NCBI RefSeq assembly: GCF_030412015.1
Contig: NZ_JASNRD010000010.1
Span: forward strand, 142,860 to 196,915
Source of the DNA: Massilia sp. YIM B02763
GTDB taxonomy: Bacteria; Pseudomonadota; Gammaproteobacteria; Burkholderiales; Burkholderiaceae_D
Reading direction: 5' to 3'
DNA: 54,056 nt
The translations under genes and the position numbers were made by a program. Positions within the stretch are counted from its first letter, which is position 1. Every line of letters begins with the position of its first letter. Below, piece by piece: positions 8,358 through 17,293 of this stretch. The notes beneath the pieces were generated by a model, which saw only the letters and a list, made by a program, of their open reading frames with translations, searched no databases and was not told where the DNA came from.

Positions 8358-9131
8358 TCATTGCGACTCGTTCGGGAAATAGTGTATATCAAGGCCGGCG
8401 CCGGCGGCATCGAGCGCCGCGCGCATGCGCTGCCAGTGCGTGCCCTTCCAGAACACCCGCCCGCAGCAGTCGCAGCGGCGAAATTCGTCCTGGCCCGCGC
8501 GCACCAGCGGCGGCAGCAGGTCGAGCACGTCGGCCTTGGCGACGACGTGCAGCGGCGCATTGCAGTGCAGGCACAGCGTGAAGGGCCGCGCGCGCTCGGC
8601 CAGGCCGAAACGGGCGAACACCTCGGCCAGTTGCTGCCGGGGCTTGTGGGCGCGCACGCAGGCGCCGTGGTCGATGCCGCGGCGCTTCAGCAGTTCGCGG
8701 TCGCGCGTCAGCACGACGCGTCCTTCTTCCAGCGCGATCGCCTCGACCTCGCCGGCCCGCAGCGTATTGCGGTAGATGGTGTCGAAGCCCGCCATTCTCA
8801 ACAGCCTTGCGAGGCCGCCCAGGTGGGCATCGGCGACGAAGCGCAGCCGCCCCGCCGGCATCGTGTCGATGCGCACCAGTTCGGCCACGTCGAAGGTCGC
8901 GAAGCGCGGATAGACGGCCACGCGGTCGCCCTCTTCCAGCAGCGCGTCCAGACCGGCCGGGCGGTCGTTGACGAGGATGACCTCGACCTCCGTGTGCGGC
9001 ACGCCGAGCGCCTCGATCATGTGCTTGGTGGTGGCGTTTTCCGCGCACGGCACCGTGAACGCGGCGCCGCGCCGGGCGGGTGCGAGGAAGTCGTTCAGTT
9101 CGGCGTAGAAGCGGAAGGTGGCGCAGGCCAT
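8358..9131 (-). CDS. Mut7-C RNase-like protein with N-terminal ubiquitin-fold domain
   Basis: A 257-residue two-domain protein. Residues 1-85 look like the ThiS/MoaD-type beta-grasp domain often fused to Mut7-C proteins (FRFYAELNDFLAP at the start, EVEVILVNDRPA later). Residues 95-255 match the Mut7-C domain, a PIN-fold nuclease relative, with FVADAHLGGLARLLRMAGFD, VVLTRDRELLKRRG and a zinc ribbon formed by CLHC and CDCC. Such proteins are presumed RNases and are often misnamed PilT. The gene follows the DUF72 gene by 10 bases, suggesting an operon. Cellular role unknown. Confidence 0.85.
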   Translation of the reverse strand: MACATFRFYAELNDFLAPARRGAAFTVPCAENATTKHMIEALGVPHTEVEVILVNDRPAGLDALLEEGDRVAVYPRFATFDVAELVRIDTMPAGRLRFVADAHLGGLARLLRMAGFDTIYRNTLRAGEVEAIALEEGRVVLTRDRELLKRRGIDHGACVRAHKPRQQLAEVFARFGLAERARPFTLCLHCNAPLHVVAKADVLDLLPPLVRAGQDEFRRCDCCGRVFWKGTHWQRMRAALDAAGAGLDIHYFPNESQ

Positions 9132-9141
9132 GGTGTGTCCT

Positions 9142-9891
9142 TCATTCCTCGGCCACGCCCCGCAGCACGTCCAGCGCGTTCGGCACCGAGTGCCCTTCCG
9201 CGGTGTTATCGAAGACGCACCAGACGTCTCCCTGCTGCGCGGCCGCGTCGACCTGATGCGCGAAGCGGCGCAACGCGTCGCGCGGGTAGCTGGAATAGTA
9301 GACGTGCGGCGTGCCGTGCAGGCGGATATAGCTGGCGGCGGCGGTGGGCACGTGCTCGCCCGGCTGTCCGGCGGCAGGGTCGGCCAGGACGCGCGTCACC
9401 CCATGCTCGCGCAGCACCGCGGTGGCCGCATCGCCGAACCAGGTCGGGTGGCGCCCTTCCAGCGCCAACATGCAGGGAAAGCGCTCGCGCAGGCGCGGGA
9501 GGAAGTCGCGCACGACGGCTTCGTCGAAGACCCCGCTGGGCGGCAGCTGCACCAGCACGCAGCCGAGCTTGGATCCGAGTTCGCCTGCCTCGCGCACGAA
9601 GCGGTCCAGCAGGTCGTCGGCGTCGCGCAGGCGCGCCTCGTGGGTGATCGCCTTGGGCAGCTTGACGGAAAAACGGAAAGCCTCGGGCACGCTATCGGCC
9701 CAGCGCGCATAGGTCTTGGGCTGGTGCGGGCGGTAGAACGAGGAGTTGATCTCGACGGCCGGGAACACGGCCGCGTAGCGCTCCAGGTGGCTGCCGTCGG
9801 CCGGGAACGCGGCCGCCGCGTCCTTCGGAATGCTCCAGCCGGCGCAGCCGACCAGGCGCCGGCCCGGACCGGTGGATTGCAATTTGCTCAT
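9142..9891 (-). CDS. DUF72 (YecE-like) TIM-barrel protein
   Basis: A 249-residue protein, typical of the DUF72/YecE family. Diagnostic segments are LVGCAGWSIPK near the start, FPAVEINSSFYRPH, FRFSVKLPKAITHE, and the late YIRLHGTPHVYYSSY. The biochemical function of the family is not established. It is first in a minus-strand unit with the Mut7-C gene and divergent from trxC. Confidence 0.88.
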   Translation of the reverse strand: MSKLQSTGPGRRLVGCAGWSIPKDAAAAFPADGSHLERYAAVFPAVEINSSFYRPHQPKTYARWADSVPEAFRFSVKLPKAITHEARLRDADDLLDRFVREAGELGSKLGCVLVQLPPSGVFDEAVVRDFLPRLRERFPCMLALEGRHPTWFGDAATAVLREHGVTRVLADPAAGQPGEHVPTAAASYIRLHGTPHVYYSSYPRDALRRFAHQVDAAAQQGDVWCVFDNTAEGHSVPNALDVLRGVAEE

Positions 9892-9995
9892 TGGATCCCA
9901 TCTAGGGGGCAGATGCCCGGCACCCGATGATATGCCGGCGCGCCCTTCGATGGCGCACCCTTACTCTAGACAACCGAACCAGCAGGAGAACAAGC

Positions 9996-10439
9996 ATGGC
10001 CGATCCGTTCCACATCGTCTGTCCGCATTGCGACGCCGTCAACCGCGTCGCCGCCGAGCGCCTGGCCGACAAGCCCGTCTGCGGCAAGTGCGCCCAGGAA
10101 CTCTTCGTCGGCAAGCCGCTGGACGTCAATAGCGCCCGTTTCGACCGCCACGTGGGCCGCAACGACATCCCGGTGCTGGTGGACTTCTGGGCCGCCTGGT
10201 GCGGACCGTGCCGCATGATGGCGCCCGCCTACGCCCAGGCCGCGACCCGCCTGGAGCCGCATGCGCGCCTCCTGAAGGTGGACACGGAAGCGTCGCAGGA
10301 CCTCGCGGCCCGCCATGCGATCCGCAGCATCCCGACCATCGCGCTGTTCCAGGGCGGACGCGAGATCGCGCGCCAGGCCGGGGCGATGGACGCGGGCAGC
10401 CTGGTCGCGTGGGTGCAGCGAAGCGCACGCGCGGCCTGA
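9996..10439 (+). CDS. trxC: Thioredoxin 2 (TrxC) with N-terminal zinc finger
   Basis: A 147-residue cytoplasmic disulfide reductase. The first 31 residues carry the zinc-binding pairs CPHC (9-12) and CGKC (28-31) that separate TrxC from thioredoxin 1. The thioredoxin active site WCGPC follows within VLVDFWAAWCGPCRMMAP, and the cis-proline motif is in SIPTIALF. The start at 9996 has an aggaga ribosome site. In other bacteria TrxC responds to oxidative stress; no regulatory site was identified here. Confidence 0.95.
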   Translation: MADPFHIVCPHCDAVNRVAAERLADKPVCGKCAQELFVGKPLDVNSARFDRHVGRNDIPVLVDFWAAWCGPCRMMAPAYAQAATRLEPHARLLKVDTEASQDLAARHAIRSIPTIALFQGGREIARQAGAMDAGSLVAWVQRSARAA

Positions 10440-10497
10440 GGCGTGAAGGAACGACTCTGTTACCATTGAGGCAACAACAACGAAACGGGAGGAACCG

Positions 10498-10860
10498 ATG
10501 AACCAGGAAGTCGTCTACGAACGCAGCGCCGAGGACGCCAAGCAGTTCGCGCGCATCATGTACGTGATCCATGCGATCACGTTCTTCTTCTCGCTCGGCA
10601 CCCTGTCGATCCTGCCGCTGATCGCCAACTACATCAAGCGGCCGGCGACGGCGGGCACCATCGTGTACAGCCATCACACGTGGATGATCCGCTCGTTCTG
10701 GTGGTACCTCGTGTGGTGGATCGTGATCGGCCTGCTGTGGGCCAGCATCATCGGCATCCTCGTCGTGTGGATCGTCACGCCGGTCGTGTGGCTGTGGATG
10801 GCCTACCGCATCATCCGCGGCTTCGTGGACTTGAACAATAATCGGCCGATGCCGGTTTAG
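10498..10860 (+). CDS. Small Trp-rich integral membrane protein (DUF4870/COG3671-like)
   Basis: A 120-residue protein with three hydrophobic segments: around ITFFFSLGTLSILPLIANYI, a Trp-rich segment after HHTWMIRSFWWYLVWW, and one ending VVWLWMAYRIIRG. This layout matches the small membrane proteins of the COG3671/DUF4870 type, whose function is unknown. It has a gggagg ribosome site, lies 58 bases after trxC on the same strand and is followed by a hairpin. Confidence 0.7.
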   Translation: MNQEVVYERSAEDAKQFARIMYVIHAITFFFSLGTLSILPLIANYIKRPATAGTIVYSHHTWMIRSFWWYLVWWIVIGLLWASIIGILVVWIVTPVVWLWMAYRIIRGFVDLNNNRPMPV

Positions 10861-10867
10861 TCAGAGC

Positions 10868-10896
10868 GGTGGGCACATGGTGCCCACCATGCTTTT
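10868..10896 (+). terminator. Hairpin terminator after the small membrane protein gene
   Basis: Eight-base perfect stem (ggtgggca/tgcccacc) with a 5-base loop, followed by atgctttt. The T run is short and overlaps the last bases of the convergent metC gene. Confidence 0.55.
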
Positions 10897-12058
10897 ACAA
10901 CACCGCGAACGCCCGCTCGATGTCGGCAATCAGGTCGTCCGGATCTTCCAGTCCGATATTGAAACGCACGAGCGTGCCCGCATCCGTCCAGTTGCGGCGC
11001 ATGCCCTGCATCCGGTACGGCACCGCCAGGCTGTGCGTGCCGCCCCAGCTGAAGCCGATGCCGAACAGGGTCAGGCTGTCCACGAAGCGGTCGGTCTGCG
11101 CTTCCGTATAGCGTTCGTCGAAGATCACGGAAAACAGGCCGGCGGCGCCGGAAAAGTCGCGCAGCCAGTTGGCGTGGCCCGGGCATTCCTCGAACATCGG
11201 GTGCAGCACCTTGACGATTTCCGGACGGCCCCTCAGCCACGTGGCGACCTTGCGCGCGGCGGCGTCGTGCGCATCGAAGCGCAGCTTCATCGTTTCCAGG
11301 CCGCGCAGCACGAGATAGGCGTCGTCCGCGCCCACGCCCATGCCGAGGCGCATGTGCGATGCGGCCAGGCGGGCGTTGAGCGCCTCGTCCTGTGTGATCA
11401 CGGCGCCCATCAGCACGTCCGAGCCGCCCGACTGGTACTTGGTCAGCGCCTGCATGACGATGTCCGCGCCGACGTCGAAACCGCGCAGCGCCAGGCCCGC
11501 GGCCCAGGTGTTGTCGAGGGCGACCAGCACGCCCTTCTCCTTCGCCGCCGTGCAGATCGCGCGCAGGTCCGGCACTTCCATCGAGACGGAGCCGGGCGCC
11601 TCGGTCCAGATCAGCTTCGTGTTCGGCTGGATCAGGTCGGCGATGCCGGCACCGACCAGCGGGTCGTAGAAACGCGCCGTGATGCCGAAGTCGCCCGTCA
11701 GCCAGCGTCCCAGCTCGCGGTTGGGGTTGTACACGTTATCGGGCAGCAGGACGTCATCGCCCGCCTTCAGGAGCGCCAGGTCGATCATCGCGATGGCGGC
11801 CAGGCCCGACGGCGCCAGCAGGCAGTGCTTGCCGCCTTCGATGGCGGCCAGGCGCGCTTCCAGGGTGAAGGTGGTCGGCGTGCCGTGCAGGCCGTAGGTA
11901 TAGCCGCTCTTGTCCTTCCAGTCGCCCGAGCGCATGCTGGCCACGTCCTCGAACAGGACCGTGGACGCGTGGTGGATGGCGGTGGGATAGGCGGCGAAGC
12001 CGGCCGGCGGGGTGTAGTCGCTGCGGACGAGCTGGGTCTGGATGGATTTCTTGGTCAC
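10895..12058 (-). CDS. metC: Cystathionine beta-lyase (PLP-dependent Cys/Met metabolism enzyme)
   Basis: A 387-residue PLP enzyme of the Cys/Met metabolism family. Visible motifs are YTYGLHGTPTTFTLEARLA, the cofactor-phosphate segment LLAPSGLAAIAM, and ALTKYQSGGSDVLMGAV, which holds the PLP-binding Lys. It should convert cystathionine to homocysteine, pyruvate and ammonia. The GTG at 12058 is chosen because a ggagc site precedes it; the open frame extends upstream to 12109 only through a dispersed palindromic repeat. Cystathionine gamma-synthase or gamma-lyase activity cannot be excluded from sequence alone. Confidence 0.85.
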   Translation of the reverse strand: MTKKSIQTQLVRSDYTPPAGFAAYPTAIHHASTVLFEDVASMRSGDWKDKSGYTYGLHGTPTTFTLEARLAAIEGGKHCLLAPSGLAAIAMIDLALLKAGDDVLLPDNVYNPNRELGRWLTGDFGITARFYDPLVGAGIADLIQPNTKLIWTEAPGSVSMEVPDLRAICTAAKEKGVLVALDNTWAAGLALRGFDVGADIVMQALTKYQSGGSDVLMGAVITQDEALNARLAASHMRLGMGVGADDAYLVLRGLETMKLRFDAHDAAARKVATWLRGRPEIVKVLHPMFEECPGHANWLRDFSGAAGLFSVIFDERYTEAQTDRFVDSLTLFGIGFSWGGTHSLAVPYRMQGMRRNWTDAGTLVRFNIGLEDPDDLIADIERAFAVL

Positions 12059-12081
12059 GTCTTGTGCTCCGCAGAAGTAGA

Positions 12082-12169
12082 CGTCGTCCCCGCGAAGGCG
12101 GGGACCCAATGTTGCGTGTGCAGTCGCAACGCGAGCAGAACTTGGGTCCCTGCCTGCGCAGGGACGACG
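12082..12169. repeat. Paired REP/REPIN-like element
   Basis: Two inverted palindromes: cgtcgtccccgcgaaggc at the left and cctgcgcagggacgacg at the right, with an inner cccaa/ttggg pair. It lies between rimO and metC. The same arrangement recurs at 19.3, 20.7 and 41.1 kb. Confidence 0.8.
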
Positions 12170-12175
12170 GAGGGG

Positions 12176-13579
12176 TTAGGCTACCGTCGCCCAGAGGTCG
12201 TGCGCGTCCGCCTTCGTCACCACGACGTCGATGAACTCGCCCACGGCCGGCTTGGCCTTGCCCGGCGCGAGCGCGCGCTTGATGTGGACGACGCCGTCGA
12301 TTTCCGGCGCGTCCGCGGCCGTGCGGCCGATCGCTTCGCGCGGGCCCACTTCGTCGACGAGCACGCGCAGGGTCTTGCCGACCTTGGCCTGCTGGCGCTT
12401 GAGGGAGATCTCTTCCTGCAGCAGCATCACGCGCGCGCGGCGTTCCTCGCGCACCGCTTCCGGCACCGGGTTGGCGATCTCGTTCGCCGTGGCGCCTTCC
12501 ACCGGCGAATAGGCGAAGCAGCCCAGGCGGTCGATCTGCGCTTCGCGCAGGAAGTCCAGCAGGTATTCAAATTCCTCTTCCGTCTCGCCCGGGAAGCCGG
12601 CGATGAAGGTCGAGCGGATCACGAGGTCCGGGTTCATCTTGCGCCAGGCGAGGATGCGGTCCAGGTTCTTCTCGCCGCTGGCCGGGCGCTTCATGCGCTT
12701 CAGGACGTCCGGGTGGGCGTGCTGAAGCGGGATGTCCAGGTAAGGCAGGACGTGCTCGCCCATCATCGGGATCACCTGGTCGACGTGCGGGTACGGATAG
12801 ACGTAGTGCATGCGCACCCAGGCGCCGTACTGCTTCGCCATTACGCCCAGCGCCTCGGCCAGCTGCGTCATGTGCGTCTTGACGGGGCGGCCGTTCCAGA
12901 AGCCGGTGCGGAACTTGACGTCGACGCCGTAGGCGCTGGTGTCCTGCGAAATGACGAGCAGTTCCTTCACGCCGGCCTTGAACAGGTTCTCGGCTTCCTG
13001 CAGCACCTCGTGGATCGGGCGCGACACCAGGTCGCCGCGCATCGACGGAATGATGCAGAAGCTGCAGCGGTGGTTGCAGCCTTCGGAAATCTTCAGGTAG
13101 GCGTAGTGCTTCGGCGTGAGCTTGACGCCGTGGTCCGGCACCAGGTCGATGAAAGGATCGTGCGGCTTGGGCAGGTGCGTATGCACGGACTCCATCACCT
13201 CGGCGACGGCGTGCGGGCCCGTCACGGCCAGCACCTTCGGGTGCACCTTGGTGATGATATCGTCGCCCACCGCATCCTTCTTCGCGCCCAGGCAGCCGGT
13301 GACGATGACCTTGCCGTTCTCGGCCAATGCTTCCCCGATCGCATCCAGCGATTCCTGCACGGCGGCGTCGATGAAGCCGCAGGTGTTGACGATCACCAGG
13401 TCGGCGCCGGCGTAGGACTTGGCGGTCTCGTAGCCTTCGGCGCGCAGCTGCGTCAGGATCTGCTCGGAGTCGACCAGCGCCTTCGGGCAGCCGAGCGAGA
13501 CGAAGCCGACCTTCGGCGGGACGGCATGACCGGTGGCGTCCAGGGTCGTGGGGAGGGGATTGCGGCGGAGTTCTTGCAT
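12176..13579 (-). CDS. rimO: Ribosomal protein S12 methylthiotransferase RimO
   Basis: A 467-residue radical-SAM enzyme that adds a methylthio group to an Asp of ribosomal protein S12. The N-terminal MTTase domain has its three cluster-ligand Cys in [20 protein letters not shown] and VTGCLGAKK. The radical-SAM motif is [18 protein letters not shown] (CxxxCxxC). A C-terminal TRAM-like domain ends the protein. The SLGCPK signature and the SMRGDLVSR segment distinguish RimO from MiaB. The start at 13579 is chosen over 13609 by the family N-terminus. Confidence 0.96.
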   Translation of the reverse strand: MQELRRNPLPTTLDATGHAVPPKVGFVSLGCPKALVDSEQILTQLRAEGYETAKSYAGADLVIVNTCGFIDAAVQESLDAIGEALAENGKVIVTGCLGAKKDAVGDDIITKVHPKVLAVTGPHAVAEVMESVHTHLPKPHDPFIDLVPDHGVKLTPKHYAYLKISEGCNHRCSFCIIPSMRGDLVSRPIHEVLQEAENLFKAGVKELLVISQDTSAYGVDVKFRTGFWNGRPVKTHMTQLAEALGVMAKQYGAWVRMHYVYPYPHVDQVIPMMGEHVLPYLDIPLQHAHPDVLKRMKRPASGEKNLDRILAWRKMNPDLVIRSTFIAGFPGETEEEFEYLLDFLREAQIDRLGCFAYSPVEGATANEIANPVPEAVREERRARVMLLQEEISLKRQQAKVGKTLRVLVDEVGPREAIGRTAADAPEIDGVVHIKRALAPGKAKPAVGEFIDVVVTKADAHDLWATVA

Positions 13580-13673
13580 TGTCGGAGTGCGGCAAAAAAT
13601 TTTGGGCAATCCGCGATTTTACAGCAAGTGGGGATCAGAGAGGGATGCTGGTGCTAAAAAGCGACCATCAGCA

Positions 13674-13701
13674 CGTCGCCCCTGCGCAGGCAGGGGCGAC
13701 G
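13674..13701. repeat. Single REP-like palindrome
   Basis: One palindrome (cgtcgcccctgcgcagg at the left arm, ending caggggcgacg) of the same family as the paired elements, with compensating base changes in both arms. It lies just downstream of phaR. Confidence 0.7.
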
Positions 13702-13711
13702 GAAGTGACGC

Positions 13712-14272
13712 TTACTTCTTGTCCTGCCCCGGCGGCACGAATGGAAACGCCGCGCCGAACATGGCCTTGCTCTGGTTCTGCATCTGTTCCTGCATCTGCA
13801 GGAACAGATTCTTGCTCTGGTCGATATAGCTGTTCATCATGCCCTGCATCATCGGGCCCTGGATGTTCATGAACTGGGTCCACATCTCGGTATTGAAGGG
13901 CTTGCCTTCCAGCGCGCCGGTAGAGGCGTTGACGAATTTGCTCTGGATGTCGGTGAAGGCCTGGACGTTCTTTTCCAGGTAGGAGCCCATCATGCCCTGC
14001 ATCGCATGGCCGTAGTAGCGGATGATCTGGGCCAGCACATTGCTGGAGAACATCGGCACGCCGTGCGCTTCTTCTTCCAGGATGATCTGCAGCAGGATGC
14101 TGCGGGTCAGGTCTTCGTTGGTCTTGGCGTCTACCACGGTGAATTCATCGGCGTCCAGGACCAGCTGCTTGACGTCGGACAGCGTGATGTAGGAGCTCGT
14201 CTGCGTATCGTAGAGCCGGCGGTTCGGGTATTTCTTGATCAGGCGGTCGGTGCTTTTTTTCGTACTGCTCAT
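13712..14272 (-). CDS. phaR: Polyhydroxyalkanoate synthesis repressor PhaR
   Basis: A 186-residue DNA-binding regulator. The N-terminal PHB/PHA accumulation regulator domain has the signature RLIKKYPNRRLYDTQTSSYI and VVDAKTNEDLTRSILLQII. A Met/Gln-rich C-terminus follows, with repeated QMQEQMQNQ-type helices. PhaR represses phasin genes and itself and binds PHA granules. The start at 14272 gives MSSTKKS as in homologues. It lies downstream of phaC on the same strand, 183 bases away, with a candidate PhaR site between them. Confidence 0.95.
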   Translation of the reverse strand: MSSTKKSTDRLIKKYPNRRLYDTQTSSYITLSDVKQLVLDADEFTVVDAKTNEDLTRSILLQIILEEEAHGVPMFSSNVLAQIIRYYGHAMQGMMGSYLEKNVQAFTDIQSKFVNASTGALEGKPFNTEMWTQFMNIQGPMMQGMMNSYIDQSKNLFLQMQEQMQNQSKAMFGAAFPFVPPGQDKK

Positions 14273-14381
14273 CTCGTTTCCATGTACAGCGCCGAGGCGC
14301 ATTTATTATCTGGCATCCACGAAACGGGTTCGTGGCGTCTCCGATTCCAAGAGGATATTCCTAAAAATACCACGTTGTGCA

Positions 14382-14392
14382 CTGCGACGCAG
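14382..14392. promoter_or_regulatory. Candidate PhaR binding site (CTGC-N3-GCAG)
   Basis: The 11-base palindrome ctgcgacgcag, preceded by ttgtgca, lies 110 bases upstream of phaR. It fits the CTGC-N3-4-GCAG motif described for alphaproteobacterial PhaR proteins. Autoregulation is inferred. Confidence 0.4.
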
Positions 14393-14455
14393 CATATTCC
14401 GCATTGTATCGCGTGCAAGTCCGTTATTTTTTTATCAATCTCCAATGCGTGGCGA

Positions 14456-16237
14456 TCAATCCGCGCGTTCCTTGACGTAGCGGCCTGGCGCCGGCTCGAT
14501 GGCCGCGTAATCCGCGCTGCCCGGCCGGGCCGGCGGCGCCACGTCCGCGCCGCCGTATTCGGCCAGGAAGCGCGCCCATTCCGGCCACCAGCTGCCCTTC
14601 TTTTCCTCGGCGCCGGCCAGCCATTCGGCCGCCGTCTTCGGGCGGTTCTTGCCGCCGGCCTCGTTCACCCAGTAGCTGCGCTTGTTCTTGGATGCAGGAT
14701 TGATCACGCCGGCGATGTGGCCGGAGGCGCCCAGGACGAAGCGGTTGGGCTTGCCTGCCGCCCGCCCCTTCTTCGGGTTCAGCAAGCCCATCGAGGCGAA
14801 CGCCGCCTCCCAGGGCACGATATGGTCTTCGCGCGAGCCGTAGATGAAGGTCGGGCAATCGATGCTGCCCAGGTCGACGGGCACGCCGGCCACCGTCAGC
14901 GCGCCCGGCACCTTCAGCTTGTTTTCCAGGTAGGTATTGCGCAGGTACCAGCAGTACATGGGCCCAGGCAAATTGGTGCTGTCGGCGTTCCAGTACAGCA
15001 GGTCGAAGGCCGGAGGCGTCTTGCCCTTCAGGTAGTTCTGCTGGACATAGTTCCACACTAGGTCGTTCGGACGCAGCGACGAGAACGTGGTGGCGAGGTC
15101 GCGCCCCGGCATCAGGCCGCCGCGCGCCAGCTGCTGTTCGCGCAGCATGACCTGGGTATCGTCGACGAACACGTCGAGCACGCCCGTGTCGGCAAAGTCC
15201 AGCAGCGTGGTGAACAGCGACAGGCTGGCGGCCGGGTGGCGTCCGCGCGCCGCCTGCACTGCCAGCGCCGTCGCGGCGATGGTGCCGCCCACGCAGAAGC
15301 CGAACACGTTCACCTTCTCCTGGCCGGAAATGCCCTGCACCACGTCCAGCGCGCGGATCGCCCCCTGCTCGACGTAGTCGTCCCAGGTGGTGCCGGCCAG
15401 GCCCTGGTCCGGGTTCCGCCACGACATCATGAACACGGTATTGCCCTGCTCGACGAGATAGCGCACCAGCGAGTTTTCCGGCTGCAGGTCGAGGATGTAG
15501 TACTTGTTGATGCAGGGCGGAATCATCAGCAGCGGCACGGCGTGCACGGTCGGCGTGCTTGGCGTGTACTGGATCAGCTGGAACAGCGCATTCTCGAACA
15601 CGACCGTGCCCGGCGTGACGCCGACGTTGCGCCCCACTTCGAACGCCGATTCGTCGGATTGCGAGATGCGGCCCTTCTGCATGTCCGCCAGCATGTTCTG
15701 CAGGCCCTTGGTCAGGCTCTCGCCCTTCGTCTCCAGCATCTTCTGCTGGGCTTCCGGATTCGTCGCCAGGAAGTTCGCGGGCGACAGCGCATCGACGATC
15801 TGCTGCACCGCAAAACGGATCTTCTGTTTCTCCTTGGGCGGCGCCTCGACGGCGTCGGCCAGCGCCAGCATGAAGGTCGAATTCAGCAGGTAGGTGGCGG
15901 CGCTGTAGGCCGACATGGGGTTCGCCGTCCACTCGGACGCGGCAAAGCGGCGGTCGTGCAGTTCGGGCAGCTTGCCGGAGATAAAATCCTGCCACAGCTG
16001 CATCGCCTTCTTCAGGTAGTCGTCGCGCAGCGCTTCCAGCTTGGCCGGCGACAGGCTGGCGCCAATATCGCCCAGCATGCGCAGCATCGGCGCCGGCATC
16101 GCTCCCGCCGCCTGGCCTGCGCCGTTGCCGCCCTGCGGCAGCTGCATCCACGCCTGCCAGGCGGCGGGATCGCTGAACTGCGCGAACTGCAACATCCAGG
16201 GTGCGGCGAACATCTGCGAAGCGTCGGTCGAATTCAT
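14456..16237 (-). CDS. phaC: Class I poly(3-hydroxyalkanoate) synthase PhaC
   Basis: A 593-residue class I synthase, which polymerises 3-hydroxyacyl-CoA into storage granules. The lipase-like box is GFCVGGT with the nucleophile Cys315; the other triad members are Asp471 (SREDHIVP) and His507 (GASGHIAG). The N-terminal domain holds WTANPMSAYSAATYLLN, and the SWRNPDQGL segment is also typical. No phaA or phaB lies beside it, only phaR downstream. It is divergent from a small membrane protein gene. Confidence 0.96.
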   Translation of the reverse strand: MNSTDASQMFAAPWMLQFAQFSDPAAWQAWMQLPQGGNGAGQAAGAMPAPMLRMLGDIGASLSPAKLEALRDDYLKKAMQLWQDFISGKLPELHDRRFAASEWTANPMSAYSAATYLLNSTFMLALADAVEAPPKEKQKIRFAVQQIVDALSPANFLATNPEAQQKMLETKGESLTKGLQNMLADMQKGRISQSDESAFEVGRNVGVTPGTVVFENALFQLIQYTPSTPTVHAVPLLMIPPCINKYYILDLQPENSLVRYLVEQGNTVFMMSWRNPDQGLAGTTWDDYVEQGAIRALDVVQGISGQEKVNVFGFCVGGTIAATALAVQAARGRHPAASLSLFTTLLDFADTGVLDVFVDDTQVMLREQQLARGGLMPGRDLATTFSSLRPNDLVWNYVQQNYLKGKTPPAFDLLYWNADSTNLPGPMYCWYLRNTYLENKLKVPGALTVAGVPVDLGSIDCPTFIYGSREDHIVPWEAAFASMGLLNPKKGRAAGKPNRFVLGASGHIAGVINPASKNKRSYWVNEAGGKNRPKTAAEWLAGAEEKKGSWWPEWARFLAEYGGADVAPPARPGSADYAAIEPAPGRYVKERAD

Positions 16238-16285
16238 CGGGCATCCATTGTGTAGAATCGGTTGATCAAGCAGCAGGAGAATCGC

Positions 16286-16492
16286 ATGTGGATCGTGGCC
16301 ATAGGATGGATGTACGTCGTAACCCTGATGGCGGCGACTGAGCCCACTGTTGTTGGGGGCATTATGACTTTTTTCGGCTACGGTGTCTTGCCATTATCGC
16401 TCGTGCTCTACCTCATGGGCGCGGGGCGGCGCACCCGGCGCCGGCCGGCGGACAAAGACTCGCAGCATAGCGGCGAACGCCCGAAGGAATGA
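16286..16492 (+). CDS. Small membrane protein of unknown function
   Basis: A 68-residue protein starting MWIVAIGWMYVVTLMAATEP after a good ggaga ribosome site. It has two hydrophobic segments (residues 1-20 and 28-46), then a basic, polar tail (GRRTRRRPADKD). Similar small proteins are widespread in betaproteobacteria; no function is known to me. Divergent from phaC, 48 bases apart. Confidence 0.65.
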   Translation: MWIVAIGWMYVVTLMAATEPTVVGGIMTFFGYGVLPLSLVLYLMGAGRRTRRRPADKDSQHSGERPKE

Positions 16493-16507
16493 GCGTCCGC
16501 AAGCGGA

Positions 16508-17293
16508 TCATTTGATCCAGATCAGGCTGGCCTGGCGGCCGGTAACCCCGTCGCGGCGGTAGGAATAGAAGGTGTCCGTCTCGCTGGCCGTACAGCGCCC
16601 GCCGCCGTGCACGCGGCTCACGCCATCGCGCGCCAGCATGCGCCGCGCCAGCGCGTTCATGTCGGCGAGATATTTGCCCTCGCGCCCCGGATAGGGACGG
16701 AAGGCCTGCGCCGCCTCGCCGGGCAAGGCCACCTCGAACGCGGCCAGCACGTCCGGCCCGACCTCGAAGGCGTCCGGCCCGATCGCGGGCCCGAGCCAGG
16801 CCGTGATCTCGCCGGCGCCGGCGCGGCGCATGGCCGCCACCGTCGTTCCCAGCACGCCGCCCGCGAGGCCGCGCCAGCCCGCGTGGGCGGCGCCGACCAC
16901 CTTGCCGTCCAGGTCGGCGAACAACACCGGCAGGCAGTCGGCCGTCAGGATGGCGCACACGATGCCGGCCCGCGTGGCGATGCTGGCGTCGCCCGTCTGC
17001 ACGGGCGCGTCCGGCCCGACCAGTGCGGCGTCGACGACGTCGCAGCCGTGCACCTGGGCGATCCAGGCGGGCCGGCCCGGCAGCAGCGCCCCCACACGGG
17101 CGCGGTTCGCCTCGACCGCCTGCAGGTCGTCCCCCACGTGGCGGCCCAGGTTCAGGCCGCCGCCTCCGCGGCCGTCGTCCCAGGGCGCGGCGCTCGTGCC
17201 GCCGCGCCGCGTGGTGGCCAGCGCGCCGATCGTGGCCGGCGCATCGGGCCAGTCGGGCACCAGCACGCCGCCGGCGGCGAAGAGGCTGTCCAT
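16508..17293 (-). CDS. pgeF: Peptidoglycan editing factor PgeF (YfiH/laccase-like)
   Basis: A 261-residue protein of the YfiH family, formerly called multicopper polyphenol oxidase. Conserved metal-site segments are WIAQVHGCDVV, ILTADCLPVLFAD, VGAAHAGWRGLAGGVL and the late GRCTASETDTFYSYRRDG. Family members remove misincorporated residues from peptidoglycan precursors. The start ATG at 17293 overlaps the rluD stop by one base (ATGA), so the two are translationally coupled. Confidence 0.9.
   Translation of the reverse strand: MDSLFAAGGVLVPDWPDAPATIGALATTRRGGTSAAPWDDGRGGGGLNLGRHVGDDLQAVEANRARVGALLPGRPAWIAQVHGCDVVDAALVGPDAPVQTGDASIATRAGIVCAILTADCLPVLFADLDGKVVGAAHAGWRGLAGGVLGTTVAAMRRAGAGEITAWLGPAIGPDAFEVGPDVLAAFEVALPGEAAQAFRPYPGREGKYLADMNALARRMLARDGVSRVHGGGRCTASETDTFYSYRRDGVTGRQASLIWIK

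Noticed and set aside
8358..9131. Thiamine or molybdopterin sulfur carrier (ThiS/MoaD)
   Set aside because: The beta-grasp region is fused to Mut7-C and lacks the C-terminal Gly-Gly of working sulfur carriers.
12059..12175. Possible SAM-type riboswitch upstream of metC
   Set aside because: The region is occupied by the REPIN element, whose two palindromes explain the hairpins.
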